Below are positions 27,239 through 36,390 of a stretch of 64,000 bases of DNA, one piece after another; positions within the stretch are counted from its first letter, which is position 1, and every line of letters begins with the position of its first letter. The position numbers were made by a program, and so were the translations under genes. The notes beneath the pieces are model-generated. The model worked only from the letters and a program-made list of their open reading frames with translations, was not told where the DNA came from and did not search any database. The stretch is from Shewanella piezotolerans WP3 (GTDB lineage Bacteria > Pseudomonadota > Gammaproteobacteria > Enterobacterales > Shewanellaceae). The stretch is from the NCBI RefSeq assembly GCF_000014885.1, contig NC_011566.1, forward strand, positions 310,001-374,000. Direction: 5' to 3'.

Positions 27239-27790
27239 TTACTTAAAGACTTTTTCGTTGGTACCGTATGGGCCTAAGTTAAGGTCACGCTTACGGATCT
27301 CATCAACACGGTCAAATGCTTCTTCTGCTACGCTTAGGTTTTTAACATTTTTGCGCCAGTAGTATTTGAAGCCGTTGAAATGTGCATTGTTCGGGTACCA
27401 GTACATCATGCCTAAACCTCTGTCTGACATGATTGGGGTGTTGTGTATTGTTGCACCAGGAATATAGAAGTATTGACCAGTGCCGAGTTTTTTAAACTGG
27501 TTATCAGCAAGAGTTTGCCCTTCACCATTGACGACGTAGTAACACTCTGGCTGACCATGGAAATGTGGTGCATGGTCTGATTTACCACCATCAGTAATAC
27601 CAATTACGGTAGGGCTATCAGAAAGCTCTTTCCAGATGTAGCCAACAGGTGATTTAGACTTATCACAGTCTTTAACTTCTAATACATTACCGTCATCATC
27701 GAGCGTTTTACAGAACTGCTGGTATGGAAGTTGTGCATGGTCACATAGGGGCCTCTTCTTTTGAGAGTAAGTTGATGGATGAGCAGTATT
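27239..27790 (-). pseudogene. Truncated cupin gene, DddY-like (DMSP lyase type) remnant
   Basis: On the minus strand one frame stays open from an in-frame TAA at 27791-27793 down to the TAA at 27239, but has no plausible start. It encodes the C-terminal part of a cupin: HAPHFHGQPECYYVVNG (HxHx3Ex6G, cupin motif 1) and GQYFYIPGATIHNTP (motif 2), ending MYWYPNNAHFNGF...GPYGTNEKVFK. The metal-binding His and Glu residues remain. It resembles the C-terminal half of the periplasmic DMSP lyase DddY, as far as I can recall that family. The missing N-terminal half suggests a deletion with a junction near 27760-27790. Confidence 0.5.
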
Positions 27791-27996
27791 TTACTAGCGA
27801 AGATGTACTGGCTTATCGTCATGTCAGCCGCTTAATGAATCACTATCAGTGGCGTAAGCCTATTACCCAAGAGATGATGCAAGGCTTGAGTAAAAGAATT
27901 TGTGCCTTCCTAGATAAAGGCTCAGGAAAAATTCGAAGTTGTGATACCTGTTTAGCGATTGGAAAACTGAATGATTGTCGTCAGTCTGCGGTATGA
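27775..27996 (+). CDS. Short unknown ORF, possibly a gene fragment
   Basis: A 73-codon ORF (MDEQYFTSEDVLAYRHVSRL...). The frame is open to ATG 27724, but the part before 27775 is antisense to the cupin remnant. The C-terminal KRICAFLDKGSGKIRSCDTCLAIGKLNDC has three Cys. I do not recognise it. It abuts the truncated cupin gene head to head, so it may be the surviving 3' part of another gene at a deletion junction. Coding status is uncertain. Confidence 0.3.
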   Translation: MDEQYFTSEDVLAYRHVSRLMNHYQWRKPITQEMMQGLSKRICAFLDKGSGKIRSCDTCLAIGKLNDCRQSAV

Positions 27997-28151
27997 GTAA
28001 GAATAAGCTGGTCGAGCCATCAATTTCAATAAAATTTGGCGATAGTTGAATTGCATTTTTGGACTGAAATTATTGATGCTAGCCCGCGTTTCACTTGACT
28101 TTTTTGTGACCACTGCATAGGCTGCTCAGTCAGTATTCAAGGTGGTATGCA

Positions 28152-29240
28152 ATGCAAATAAACTATAATTTAAAACCTGCGTCAGAGCGCCGTACAGAGC
28201 AGTTCAAACCGACCACAAATGTTGGCTTTGGTAACCTCAGAACTGACCATATGTTTTTAATGGATTACCGTGATGGGCAGTGGTGTGATCCTAGAGTGGT
28301 ACCTTATGGTCCATTTGAAGTGGCACCGGGTGCAATTGCGTTGCATTACGGTCAATCAGTGTTTGAAGGTGCTAAAGCCTTTCAGCATGAAGATGGCGAA
28401 ATTTATACCTTCCGAATTGATAAAAATGCCGAGCGTTTAAACCGCTCTGCAGACATTATCTGTATTCCAGCAATACCTGAAGCATTGCAAATTGAAGCTA
28501 TAAACGCACTGATTGATGTTGACCGTTTATGGTTCCCGATGCAGGAAGATGCCTGCCTTTATATTCGTCCATTTGTATTTGCTACTGAAGATCGATTATC
28601 GGTGAGCCCAAGTGAACAATACACTTTTTGTGTGATGCTCAGTCCAAGTGGCCCTTATTATACTGATGGTTTCGATAAAGCGATTCGTCTGCTGATCAGT
28701 GAGCGCTTCCACCGCGCAGTATCGGGTGGCACTGGCGCATCAAAAGCAGCGGGTAACTATGCCGCCTCACTTAAGGCGGGTAAAGCCGCGGCAGAGTATG
28801 GCGCAGCGCAAGTACTGTATTTAGATGCTAACAACAAGCAGATTGAGGAAGTGGGTGCGATGAACCACTTTCATGTGCTTAAAGACGGCAGCATTATCAT
28901 CCCTAAGTTTACTGACACCATTTTGAAGTCGATTACCTCGCAATCCATTCTCGATTTAGGTCAGATTCTAGGCTGTGAAGTTCGCCAAGAAACAGTGATG
29001 TTAGACAAATTTATTGCTGATATAGAATCTGGCGAAATTATCGAAGCGGGTGGCTTTGGTACTGCAGCAGTGGTATCGCCAGTAGGCTCATATATCTTTG
29101 AAGATAATCGTGTGGTTACGGTCGGTGATGGCAATGTTGGCGAGCATACCAAGCGCATTTATAAAGTCTTGACTGAAATCCAAAAAGGCCATATTGCTGG
29201 GCCTGATGGTTGGGTTAAATTGGTAGAACGTCGAGTTTAG
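28152..29240 (+). CDS. Branched-chain amino acid aminotransferase (BCAT, long form)
   Basis: A 362-residue fold-type IV PLP aminotransferase that interconverts Val, Leu and Ile with their 2-oxo acids. The PLP Lys is in GGTGASKAAGNYAASLKAG (near residue 200), with GQSVFEGAKAF near 75 and QIEEVGAMNHFHV near 235. The length and motifs are those of the mitochondrial/actinobacterial-type BCAT and differ from the 309-residue ilvE in the ilv operon at 51.4 kb, so the window has two paralogous enzymes. It stands alone, with a terminator downstream. Confidence 0.9.
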   Translation: MQINYNLKPASERRTEQFKPTTNVGFGNLRTDHMFLMDYRDGQWCDPRVVPYGPFEVAPGAIALHYGQSVFEGAKAFQHEDGEIYTFRIDKNAERLNRSADIICIPAIPEALQIEAINALIDVDRLWFPMQEDACLYIRPFVFATEDRLSVSPSEQYTFCVMLSPSGPYYTDGFDKAIRLLISERFHRAVSGGTGASKAAGNYAASLKAGKAAAEYGAAQVLYLDANNKQIEEVGAMNHFHVLKDGSIIIPKFTDTILKSITSQSILDLGQILGCEVRQETVMLDKFIADIESGEIIEAGGFGTAAVVSPVGSYIFEDNRVVTVGDGNVGEHTKRIYKVLTEIQKGHIAGPDGWVKLVERRV

Positions 29241-29256
29241 TCCCTCCTTTTCGATA

Positions 29257-29287
29257 TGAAAAAGCTCCTTAAAGGAGCTTTTTTTAT
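29257..29287 (+). terminator. Rho-independent terminator after BCAT gene
   Basis: AAAAAGCTCC-TTAAA-GGAGCTTTTTTT, 19 bp after the BCAT stop, with a run of seven T on the plus strand. It also reads as a terminator on the minus strand for the convergent lipoprotein gene. Confidence 0.85.
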
Positions 29288-29315
29288 GGTTTCCATAACA
29301 CTATTTCAGCCAATA

Positions 29316-29726
29316 TTATAATCGAAAGCTGGTATTTACCTGCACCGCTTGCAGCGCGCTATTTTGTGCCGTAGGGTAAAACTCATGGCTGGATATATCA
29401 GCTAAAGCTGCTTGCTCTAACAGTTCGCCAGTGACGCTGTTGATAATTTCTAACTGAGTCAGTTGACCATGACTGTCAACGATAAATGATGCTTTATAAT
29501 GAGTGGTATTTTCTTTTGAATCACTGTGAAATTCTGCTGGTAGAGCCTTACGCCAATCAATGAGCTTATCTTTTGCCACCCAATACTGAGCGAAACTCGC
29601 GCTATCTAACGGCAGTACGTGCTGGTTTTTATACTGGGAGGGGCTGGTACTGCATGCAGTTAAAGAAAAGAATACCAATAAAGAGGCCACAAAAGCATTG
29701 TTAGTCTTTAGTCTGTCGAAAGACAT
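29316..29726 (-). CDS. Lipoprotein with TonB-like C-terminal domain
   Basis: A 136-residue protein. The signal sequence ends in the lipobox FFSLTACST, so it is probably a lipoprotein. The C-terminal half (HYKASFIVDSHGQLTQLEIINSVTGELLEQAALADISSHEFYP) has the pattern of a TonB C-terminal domain (strand, Gly turn, x-S-S-G-like turn, helix). There is no TonB-style Pro-rich spacer or membrane anchor, so it is not a full energy transducer. Function unknown. Convergent with the BCAT gene. Confidence 0.6.
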   Translation of the reverse strand: MSFDRLKTNNAFVASLLVFFSLTACSTSPSQYKNQHVLPLDSASFAQYWVAKDKLIDWRKALPAEFHSDSKENTTHYKASFIVDSHGQLTQLEIINSVTGELLEQAALADISSHEFYPTAQNSALQAVQVNTSFRL

Positions 29727-29883
29727 AATTAGTACTCCAAATATACGTTTGTTGTTTATATGTTAATGGTTGACCAATATATAATCCTAAAGTATTAGTG
29801 TCTAGTCATTGAATACACAAAATAAGAGTAATGAGATAACGATCAAGCTTAAGCACAATCACTGGCTATTTTTTAGTATTTAA

Positions 29884-30260
29884 TACCAATCAGTAAAAAG
29901 ATTTGATCGCTCAGCGAGAATTTAGCGGCTTTGAAGTCAGGTCATTAAATGCTCCTCGGTAACTGCTCCTGTGTGACTCTCGATAATTGCTCCTGCATTA
30001 TTCTAGCTTCGAGCATCCTTACCCTCGTACCTCCTATATCTGACCTCCAAGGAGGGAGTGAGGGAATGCCTTAAGCATGTCCGGAATATGCTTGGCCATG
30101 TAGTTAGCAATGAATGAGAGTGTTATTGGCTTCCAATTTCTGCGTTGAATAAACTCATAAGGGAATAACCATTGTGTCATTGCTCACTTTGAATTAGCCT
30201 GCCTGGAATGAGATCGCCAGAAACACTCTGAGTAGATCAACTTCTTATACCGATTGGTGT
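29884..30260. mobile_element. MITE-like element with imperfect terminal inverted repeats
   Basis: A ~377-bp non-coding segment bounded by imperfect ~30-bp inverted repeats. The left end reads TACCAATCAGTAAAAAGA then TTGATCGCTCAG; the right end, reversed, reads CACCAATCGGTATAAGAA then TTGATCTACTCAG. The right end recurs almost unchanged at 56787-56822 (CTCTGAGTAGATCAACTTC). No transposase ORF is inside, as expected of a miniature element mobilised in trans. I cannot assign it to a named insertion sequence. Confidence 0.6.
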
Positions 30261-30395
30261 AAGTTATTGATAATGACTACTAATATTGTCTGTGGTGGGT
30301 GTTGGATTAATTGCTGATGACAGCGAGTAAAGGTTTGTAAAGCAGTTTAAGCGGCGGGGTAATGATAAAAACGAGGCTGGAGTTGAGAGCTGAGT

Positions 30396-30425
30396 TAAAA
30401 AAGCGCACTGTATTGAGTGCGCCTT
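30396..30425 (-). terminator. Rho-independent terminator of the acyltransferase genes
   Basis: On the minus strand GCGCACT-CAATAC-AGTGCGC (arms 30403-30409 and 30416-30422) followed by TTTTTT, 25 bp past the stop of the second acyltransferase gene. Confidence 0.85.
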
Positions 30426-30449
30426 GAATGGGCATACATAACCTAGCTG

Positions 30450-31391
30450 TTAGTTAGCGGTTTCTATCTCTTTTACCGGCTCCGTTGGCGCACCATGTTT
30501 TATCATCAACTGATGGATCTCTTCATCCTTTTCTAGCCAAAGTTGATTCAACCAACGCTGGAACTCAACACGGTAACTCGACTCTGAAAAATAACGTTTA
30601 TTGTCCACTTCTGGTACTGGCAGCACCTTCACCCGTACTACAATCTTCTTCAAGCGGCCATGCATCACTTCGTACAAAGCATCTTTTTTAAAGACTTCAG
30701 GATAGAGCACCGTTACGTTCAGCACATTGGTAAACTGTTCGCCCATTGCTGATAACGCAAAGGCGATACCACCTGCTTTAGGGCGTAGCAAGTAGCGGTA
30801 AGGTGAATCTTGACGTCGATGTTTCTCTTCAGTAAATCGGCTGCCTTCAACATAGTTAATGATTGATGTCGGCATAAAGCGGAATTTCTCACAGGCTTTG
30901 CGGGTGCTTTCTAAGTCCTTACCTTTAAGCTTAGGGTTTTTCTTTAATTTAGCCGGGCTGGTGCGGCTCATAAACGGCATATCAAGTGCCCAGCAACCTA
31001 AACCAAGAAAAGGGACGTACATCAGCTCGCGCTTTAAAAAGAACTTAAGCATCGGGATATGATTACGCAATACATAGGTTTGCGCAGCGATGTCAAAACC
31101 ACTCAAATGATTGCTTATCAGTAGATACCAGCTTTTTTTATCAAGATTTTCTAAGCCTTCGATATCCCATTCGATATCCGCAAGTAAATGCAAGATACCG
31201 CCATTACAGGTCGCCCAAGCCCACATAAAACGATTCATCAAATGGGTTAATGCGTTGCGACCCGCAGTAAAAGGCACTACAAGTTTAATGATCCCACCAA
31301 TAGAGATAAGCGAGGCCCATAAAACCGTGTTGATGATTAATAAAGTGGTGCTCATAAAATATAACAGTGAGCCGGGTAAAAAATTCAACAT
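30450..31391 (-). CDS. Lysophospholipid acyltransferase, YihG-like (second copy)
   Basis: About 313 residues, membrane-anchored LPLAT protein. The catalytic block is LISNHLSGFDIAAQ (NHx4D) and the second block IINYVEGSRFTEE. I take the start at ATG 31391 (MLNFLPGSLLYFM), 5 bp after the upstream gene's stop; the frame is open 72 bp further, overlapping that gene. It resembles E. coli YihG, which acts in lysophospholipid remodelling. It shares long segments with its neighbour (PKAGGIAFALSAMGEQF), so the pair is a tandem duplication. Co-transcribed on the minus strand. Confidence 0.8.
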   Translation of the reverse strand: MLNFLPGSLLYFMSTTLLIINTVLWASLISIGGIIKLVVPFTAGRNALTHLMNRFMWAWATCNGGILHLLADIEWDIEGLENLDKKSWYLLISNHLSGFDIAAQTYVLRNHIPMLKFFLKRELMYVPFLGLGCWALDMPFMSRTSPAKLKKNPKLKGKDLESTRKACEKFRFMPTSIINYVEGSRFTEEKHRRQDSPYRYLLRPKAGGIAFALSAMGEQFTNVLNVTVLYPEVFKKDALYEVMHGRLKKIVVRVKVLPVPEVDNKRYFSESSYRVEFQRWLNQLWLEKDEEIHQLMIKHGAPTEPVKEIETAN

Positions 31392-31396
31392 TGTGC

Positions 31397-32314
31397 TTAA
31401 GCCTCTTTGCTGCTTGTATCTGCTTGTGCTAACTGGGTAAGCACCTGGTCTTTTTGTTGCCACATTTGATTTAATTGATTCTGAAATTCAATTTTAAATT
31501 CACGATCTTTTATGTAATCGCCACGCAGTGATTCGCCAATTTCACTGACCTCTATATGCACTTTAATGTCATCAACTTGACCACTAATAAACTCCCAGTA
31601 AGTTGGCACTTTTCCAGGGTAGTAGATAGACACATTAACGAGCTTATGAATATGATCGCCCATTGCCGACAACGCAAAAGCCATACCGCCAGCCTTAGGT
31701 TTAAGCAGGTGAGTAAAAGGCGAGTTTTGCTTCTTATGCTTCCCAGGGTGGAAACGTGTGCCCTCGACAAAGTTCATTACACTGACAGGCTTATGCTTAA
31801 ATTTGGCGCATGCTTTACGGGTGATCTCAATGTCTTTGCCACGCAGTTTAGGGTTTTTACGCAGTTGGGCATTGCTATAGCGACGCATAAAAGGAAAGTC
31901 GAGCGCCCACCAAGCCAGCCCTAAAACGGGCACAAAAATCAGTTGCTGTTTTAAGAAGAACTTCAGAAATGGAATCTTTCCATTTAACACTCGTTGTAAA
32001 ATTAGAATATCGACCCAAGACTGATGATTGGCTATTACCATGTACCACTCTTTGGTTGATAGTTGTGCAGCACCTTGTACATCAATGGTCACTCGATGAA
32101 AAATATCTTCAATAACACCGTTACAGCGGATCCAAGAACTGGCACAAAAATCAAGAAAATAGGTGCAAGCTGTACGCGTGAGGTTGAGTGGGATTAGCTT
32201 AAAAATACTAACGACTAAAATGGGAGTAACCCAAAAAATAGTATTAATAAAGTAACAGAAGAACGCTAAACTTCCCCGAATGCGTGACACTATCGCGCCC
32301 ATTAACAACCCCAA
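31397..32314 (-). CDS. Lysophospholipid acyltransferase, YihG-like (first copy)
   Basis: A 305-residue inner-membrane acyltransferase with a hydrophobic N-terminus (about residues 15-40), the NHQSWVDILI active-site block (near residue 95) and MNFVEGTRFHPGK (near 170). The middle part (KFFLKQQLIFVPVLGLAWWALDFPFMRRYS) and the PKAGGMAFALSAMGDH segment match the adjacent paralogue. It likely acylates lysophosphatidic acid or another lysophospholipid. The first gene of a two-gene operon ended by the terminator at 30396-30425. Confidence 0.8.
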   Translation of the reverse strand: MGLLMGAIVSRIRGSLAFFCYFINTIFWVTPILVVSIFKLIPLNLTRTACTYFLDFCASSWIRCNGVIEDIFHRVTIDVQGAAQLSTKEWYMVIANHQSWVDILILQRVLNGKIPFLKFFLKQQLIFVPVLGLAWWALDFPFMRRYSNAQLRKNPKLRGKDIEITRKACAKFKHKPVSVMNFVEGTRFHPGKHKKQNSPFTHLLKPKAGGMAFALSAMGDHIHKLVNVSIYYPGKVPTYWEFISGQVDDIKVHIEVSEIGESLRGDYIKDREFKIEFQNQLNQMWQQKDQVLTQLAQADTSSKEA

Positions 32315-32418
32315 GATAAAAAACGGAGACCTATAGTACTCGTTGTCGGAGTTTGTCTCAATCTAGATGTTAATTTTTGCCGATAAAAGCAGCGAACAAT
32401 GTGTTCTATTCACCAAGC

Positions 32419-33951
32419 TTAATACTGTTTCAAGCTGGCTAGGAGCCGATCGACGGCGCGGTAACCTAGCGCCTGGGCTATATGAGCACGTGATACATCT
32501 TGTTGCTGTTGTAGATCGGCAATGGTGCGAGCTACACGTTGCAGTCTATGGTAACTGCGAACCGACAAACCGAGTTTATTGACACTTTCCTCTAGAAATA
32601 GCAGATCATCACTGCTGAACCTTGCATCCTGCTTAAGCTGCTTACCACTTAATTCAGCGTTTAGTACGCCGGAGCGTGCGAGTTGCACCTCTCTAGCTAC
32701 ATGTACGCGTTGGGCGATAACAGCACTAGTTTCAGCCTGCATATCACTGCTATTTAAAGCGCCGAGTGGCAGTTTAGGCACGTCAATGGTTAAATCAAAA
32801 CGGTCTAAAAATGGCCCCGAAAGCTTAGATAAATATCGCAGGATCTGTTCATTGCTGGCTCTGGCGTTATCGGCGTCACCACATGGACTCGGGTTCATCG
32901 CTGCGACTAATTGAAAGCGGCATAAAAAATTCAGCTTAGCGGCCGCACGGGAGATGCTCACTTCACCGGTTTCCATCGGTTCACGTAAGCAATCAAGTAC
33001 TTTGCGTGGAAACTCTGCCACCTCATCGAGAAACAACACACCGCGATGGGCAAGGGATATCTCCCCAGGCTTTGGTATCGCGCCGCCACCCACCAATGAT
33101 ATTGCCGAGCTAGTATGGTGTGGGCTTCTAAAAGGACGTTGATAGAAGTGTTGCGGTAACATGTTCTGCCCTGCAACAGAGTGAATCGAAGCCACCTCAA
33201 GCGCTTCGGTGTAATCCAGTGGCGGTAGCAGTTGCATCATACGTGTGGCCAGCATGGTTTTTCCTGTGCCAGGCGGTCCGAGCATCATCAGGTTATGTCC
33301 GCCGGCGGCTGCAATTTCTAGTGCCATCTTTGCATGTTGCTGGCCAACCACTTCGCTAAGGCAGTGAGTATTAGCATCATTATTTGAATTCGGTGTTATC
33401 CACTCCAAACCAGGGTCAATACCTGGCAGCTCTGACTGTCCCTGCAGATAGGCTGCTAAAGATTGTAAGTGGGTGGCAAACAGTACTCGCTGATAGCCGA
33501 CCAATTCAGCATCGGCGCGGTTATCAATGGGCAGCACTAAAAGGCTATTGACGTGGCTTGCCGCAACAATAACCGGCAATATGCCTTGGCAGCCACGCAC
33601 ATGGCCTGAAAGTGCTAACTCGCCGACAAACTCATGCTGCTCAATCGATTGTGGCGGGATCTGTTTGGAAGCGGCAAGAATGCCAATGGCGATGGGCAGA
33701 TCGTAACGACCACCCTGTTTCGGCAGATCGGCGGGAGCAAGGTTAACGGTAATTCTGCGCATCGGGAACTCGAAGCCTGCGTTTATTAAAGCGCTGCGAA
33801 CCCGCTCTTTGGCTTCCTTGACTGAAGCCTCGGGCAGCCCTACCAACGAGAAAGCGGGTAAGCCATTGCTTAGATGGACTTCAACGGTAACCGCTGGGGC
33901 GTCGACGCCGCTACTTGCACGGGTGGCAACACAGGCGAGGGCCATAAACAA
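32419..33951 (-). CDS. comM: YifB/ComM family Mg chelatase-like AAA+ ATPase
   Basis: A 510-residue protein. The N-terminal Lon-protease-like domain (about 1-180; VHLSNGLPAFSLVGLPEASVKEAKERV) is followed by an AAA+ module: Walker A MLGPPGTGKTMLATRM (near 225), Walker B GVLFLDEVAEF (near 305), then a C-terminal Mg-chelatase-like helical domain (SVRSYHRLQRVARTIADLQ). ComM is a hexameric helicase promoting branch migration in natural transformation. The length and domain order match the family. Confidence 0.9.
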   Translation of the reverse strand: MFMALACVATRASSGVDAPAVTVEVHLSNGLPAFSLVGLPEASVKEAKERVRSALINAGFEFPMRRITVNLAPADLPKQGGRYDLPIAIGILAASKQIPPQSIEQHEFVGELALSGHVRGCQGILPVIVAASHVNSLLVLPIDNRADAELVGYQRVLFATHLQSLAAYLQGQSELPGIDPGLEWITPNSNNDANTHCLSEVVGQQHAKMALEIAAAGGHNLMMLGPPGTGKTMLATRMMQLLPPLDYTEALEVASIHSVAGQNMLPQHFYQRPFRSPHHTSSAISLVGGGAIPKPGEISLAHRGVLFLDEVAEFPRKVLDCLREPMETGEVSISRAAAKLNFLCRFQLVAAMNPSPCGDADNARASNEQILRYLSKLSGPFLDRFDLTIDVPKLPLGALNSSDMQAETSAVIAQRVHVAREVQLARSGVLNAELSGKQLKQDARFSSDDLLFLEESVNKLGLSVRSYHRLQRVARTIADLQQQQDVSRAHIAQALGYRAVDRLLASLKQY

Positions 33952-34562
33952 ATCCTTTTGTTTTATGAGTTGGAGTTGGTTTGCTCAAGCATAGCCAAAG
34001 TTTTGAATTTTGGTGGTTTTTGGGTTGGGTTTGGTTGTGATTTCATACTTTGGGTTTGCTTTTGGGCTGCGCCTGACTAACGTCGTGGGATTCCATCCCA
34101 CACCCGGGCTGAGATAATCAAACTCCGTTTGATAAAGGTCGTGGTGCTTCGCCCACACCTGAGCCAAGGGGTAAAGCGCTTGTCCCCCGCTCTTGATTTC
34201 ATAAGAGTCTATCCCTCAGCGCCCCGGCGAAATTTAAAAAGCTAAATTTCCAACGGGGGAGATTGGTGTCTTTGCGTAGGGTACTTAGGTTTATGGCTGG
34301 TGTTTAATGTAGGCGTTGTGAAAGAGGAGGAGCTACGGAGCAGAAAGTTAACACTGACCCCACAGACCCAATGTCTTGAAGTGCATGGATGCATGAGAAA
34401 AATCGTGTGGGCATTACGGCCTTAAATTTGTAAAGAGTCTGCAACGCACTTCGGCAACTTCGATGGGGATTGGTGTTTCACGTAGAGTTTTGAATTGGGA
34501 ATAAGTCGGTGTTTAATTTTTGGGGATATATAAGGGCGCTAGATTTGAAAGTTTACTAAGAC
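33952..34562. repeat. Degenerate copy of the palindrome-rich repeat (family B), copy 1
   Basis: No gene here. From about 34076 the sequence carries repeat modules seen again at 35880-36757 and 62235-62545: the palindrome GTGGGATtccATCCCAC at 34082-34098, the ATCAAACTCCGTTTGAT palindrome near 34118, and the 3' module CGTGTGGGCATTACGG (34403) to AAAGTTTACT (34555). The middle (34180-34390) matches poorly, so this copy is decayed or interrupted. Short ORFs through it are not credible genes. Confidence 0.65.
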
Positions 34563-34716
34563 GGTGCCGCTTTTTATACCCAGTGTAGATGCGGTTGAGG
34601 CCTTCGGTTTCAGGGACGAAACCGCAGAGCGGCCATGGATGGCGTAAAGCGTGCCTCAGCAGTATCTGCACATGCGCTGGCCGCAGGCCATTGGAACCAC
34701 GGTTGCTTGATGGTCT
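34563..34716. repeat. Direct repeat family A, copy 1 (short form)
   Basis: About 150 bp from GGTGCCGCTTTTTATACCC to GGAACCACGGTTGCTTGATG. It is nearly identical to the first part of the copies at 35605 and 37760, in the same orientation. It contains the small hairpin GGTTTC-agggac-GAAACC. It lies immediately downstream of the lysE-type gene. Confidence 0.75.
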
Positions 34717-34751
34717 CAAATTGGAAAAAATACTACATAAACCGCGCTTGA

Positions 34752-35375
34752 TCATTTCACTGCTGTAGCCATATAGGCACTGCCGCTAATTAAAAAACTG
34801 CCACCTACATAACCTAAGTATTTCTCAGATTTTTGATGTTGAAAAAATCGACTTGCGCTTGCTGCGACTAGGGCATAGCCCGCTAAAATAACAGCGACTA
34901 CTACTGAGGATGTCACAATCAGTATTGCGAACTGTAAAACTTGATCACTCCCAGGCGTCATAAATTGTGGGAGGAATGCCATATAGAATGCGATGGCTTT
35001 GGGGTTGAGTGAGGAGGCAATAAAGCCGGCTTTCATACTGTCTATATTTTGAGCTTGGTCATCTGTGGGGTTGTTGTTAGCAGTGTATGCCCTTGCATCT
35101 TTTATCTGGCAATAGCCAAGGTAAGCCATATACCCCACACCTAACCATTTAAAAATCATAAAGAGTGTGGCGGAGGTTGCTAAGATAGCACCAACACCAA
35201 CTAAAGATAGCACCATTAGTATTATTCCGCCGATAACATCTCCCAGTATGCACATCAAAGCGGCTCTTATTCCCTTGGTTAACGACTGACTAATTACCAG
35301 TAACACGCAAGGGCCGGGGATAAGTGTGAGCACGGCGCAGGCGATGACAAAAGATAACCAAACTTCAATGGACAT
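34752..35375 (-). CDS. LysE/RhtB family amino acid exporter
   Basis: A 207-residue inner-membrane exporter with about six membrane helices. The family signature is clear near the N-terminus (TLIPGPCVLLVISQSLTKGIRAALMCILGDVIGGI) and in the middle (KWLGVGYMAYLGYCQIKDAR; GFIASSLNPKAIAFYMAFLPQF). Members export amino acids or homoserine lactones; which one cannot be told. It has no partner gene and lies between two directly repeated family A sequences (34563 and 35605), as if carried as a cassette. Confidence 0.85.
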   Translation of the reverse strand: MSIEVWLSFVIACAVLTLIPGPCVLLVISQSLTKGIRAALMCILGDVIGGIILMVLSLVGVGAILATSATLFMIFKWLGVGYMAYLGYCQIKDARAYTANNNPTDDQAQNIDSMKAGFIASSLNPKAIAFYMAFLPQFMTPGSDQVLQFAILIVTSSVVVAVILAGYALVAASASRFFQHQKSEKYLGYVGGSFLISGSAYMATAVK

Positions 35376-35604
35376 AAATATTCTCTGTAAGGTGAATTAT
35401 TTTTTTATAGCAATAAAGCACGGCAAAAGTTGCGATTAAAAATTCGGAGATTACCGCCGTTATGGTGTTTGGGCTACGCTAGCATCACAGTCTCTGTGCT
35501 GTAAACGTGTTAATTTTCACGTTAAAAGTTCATACAGTTAGCTGCACAACTGTAGTAAAACAGGGGCTGAGGAAGTTTAATAAACGATCATTCTGATGCC
35601 GGGC

Positions 35605-35876
35605 GGTGCCGCTTTTTATACCCGGTGTAGATGCGGTTGAGGCCTTCGGTTTCAGGGACGAAACCGCAGAGCGGCCATGGATGGCGTACAGCGTGCCTCA
35701 GCAGTATCTGCACATGCGCTGGCCGCAGGCCATTGGAACCACTGTTGCTTGATGATTACTTATAGCTAAAAAGATAGCGAGACAACATGAACATCGGTGA
35801 GTTTGCATGGCTGAAATTGCAGCGAGTCTCAGACATATTGGCACATGCGCTGGCCGCAGGCCATTGGAACCACAGA
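35605..35876. repeat. Direct repeat family A, copy 2 (long form)
   Basis: About 270 bp. The first 150 bp match copy 1; the remainder (ATTACTTATAGCTAAAAAGA... to GGAACCACAG) matches copy 3. The module CACATGCGCTGGCCGCAGG, ending CCATTGGAACCAC, occurs twice inside it (about 35711 and 35843). Same orientation as copies 1 and 3. The 200 bp before it (35400-35600) hold the upstream region of the lysE-type gene and nothing else I can name. Confidence 0.8.
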
Positions 35877-35879
35877 TTT

Positions 35880-36390
35880 TAACTATCAAACTCCGTTTGA
35901 CCAAAGTCGTGGGATTCCATCCCACACCCGGTCAAAAGGGGATCAACTGCAATCCCCTCTTGCCTAATTCTTACAAAAGAAGTCCCGTGCCGCCCCGACG
36001 AAGTTACATGTGTTGAGTACAGGCCTCGTACTTATTCGAAATTGCCTAACGCTTCCGATGGGACATCTGATGTAAATGGATTTACGAATGCCGTGATGGC
36101 ATGGTCAATGATGTTCCCGACATCATATAGACATTTGCCATATCCATATGGGTCAGATGTCAAAGAACGACCTGTCCCGCGAAAGCTATGCCCAACTCTG
36201 ATAGGCTGGATGCCTGAATGCATGAGAAAGACCGTGTGGGCATTACGGCCTTAAATTTGTAAAGAGTCTGCAACGCACTTCGGCAACTTCGATGGGGAAT
36301 GGGTGTTTCACGTAGAGTTTTGAATTAGGAATAAGTCGGTGTTTAATTTTTGGGGATATATAAGGGGCGCTAGATTTGAAAGTTTACTCT
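35880..36390. repeat. Palindrome-rich repeat family B, copy 2
   Basis: Non-coding. Modules in order: ATCAAACTCCGTTTGAC, GTGGGATtccATCCCAC, GGGGATcaactgcAATCCCC, a CCGCCCCGACGAAG block, GCCTAACGCTTCCGATGGGAC, then ATTACGGCC...CGCACTTCGGCAACTTCG and the end AAAGTTTACT. Most modules are short hairpins. An extra ~90 bp (about 36066-36165) that is absent from copy 3 splits the GGGAC...GTCCC hairpin. Confidence 0.75.

Larger units (their letters stand above)
29727..30449. other. Gene-free region holding a MITE-like element and a terminator
   Basis: About 720 bp without a credible ORF. It contains the inverted-repeat element at 29884-30260 and the terminator of the acyltransferase genes near 30400. 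The first 150 bp are AT-rich and should contain the promoter of the lipoprotein gene on the minus strand. Confidence 0.5.

Noticed and set aside
34513..34755. ORF of 80 codons on the minus strand inside repeat A
   Set aside because: It is fixed by the repeat sequence, occurs as variants in the other copies (35698-35925, 37683-37865) and has no ribosome site or domain. It is a by-product of the repeat.
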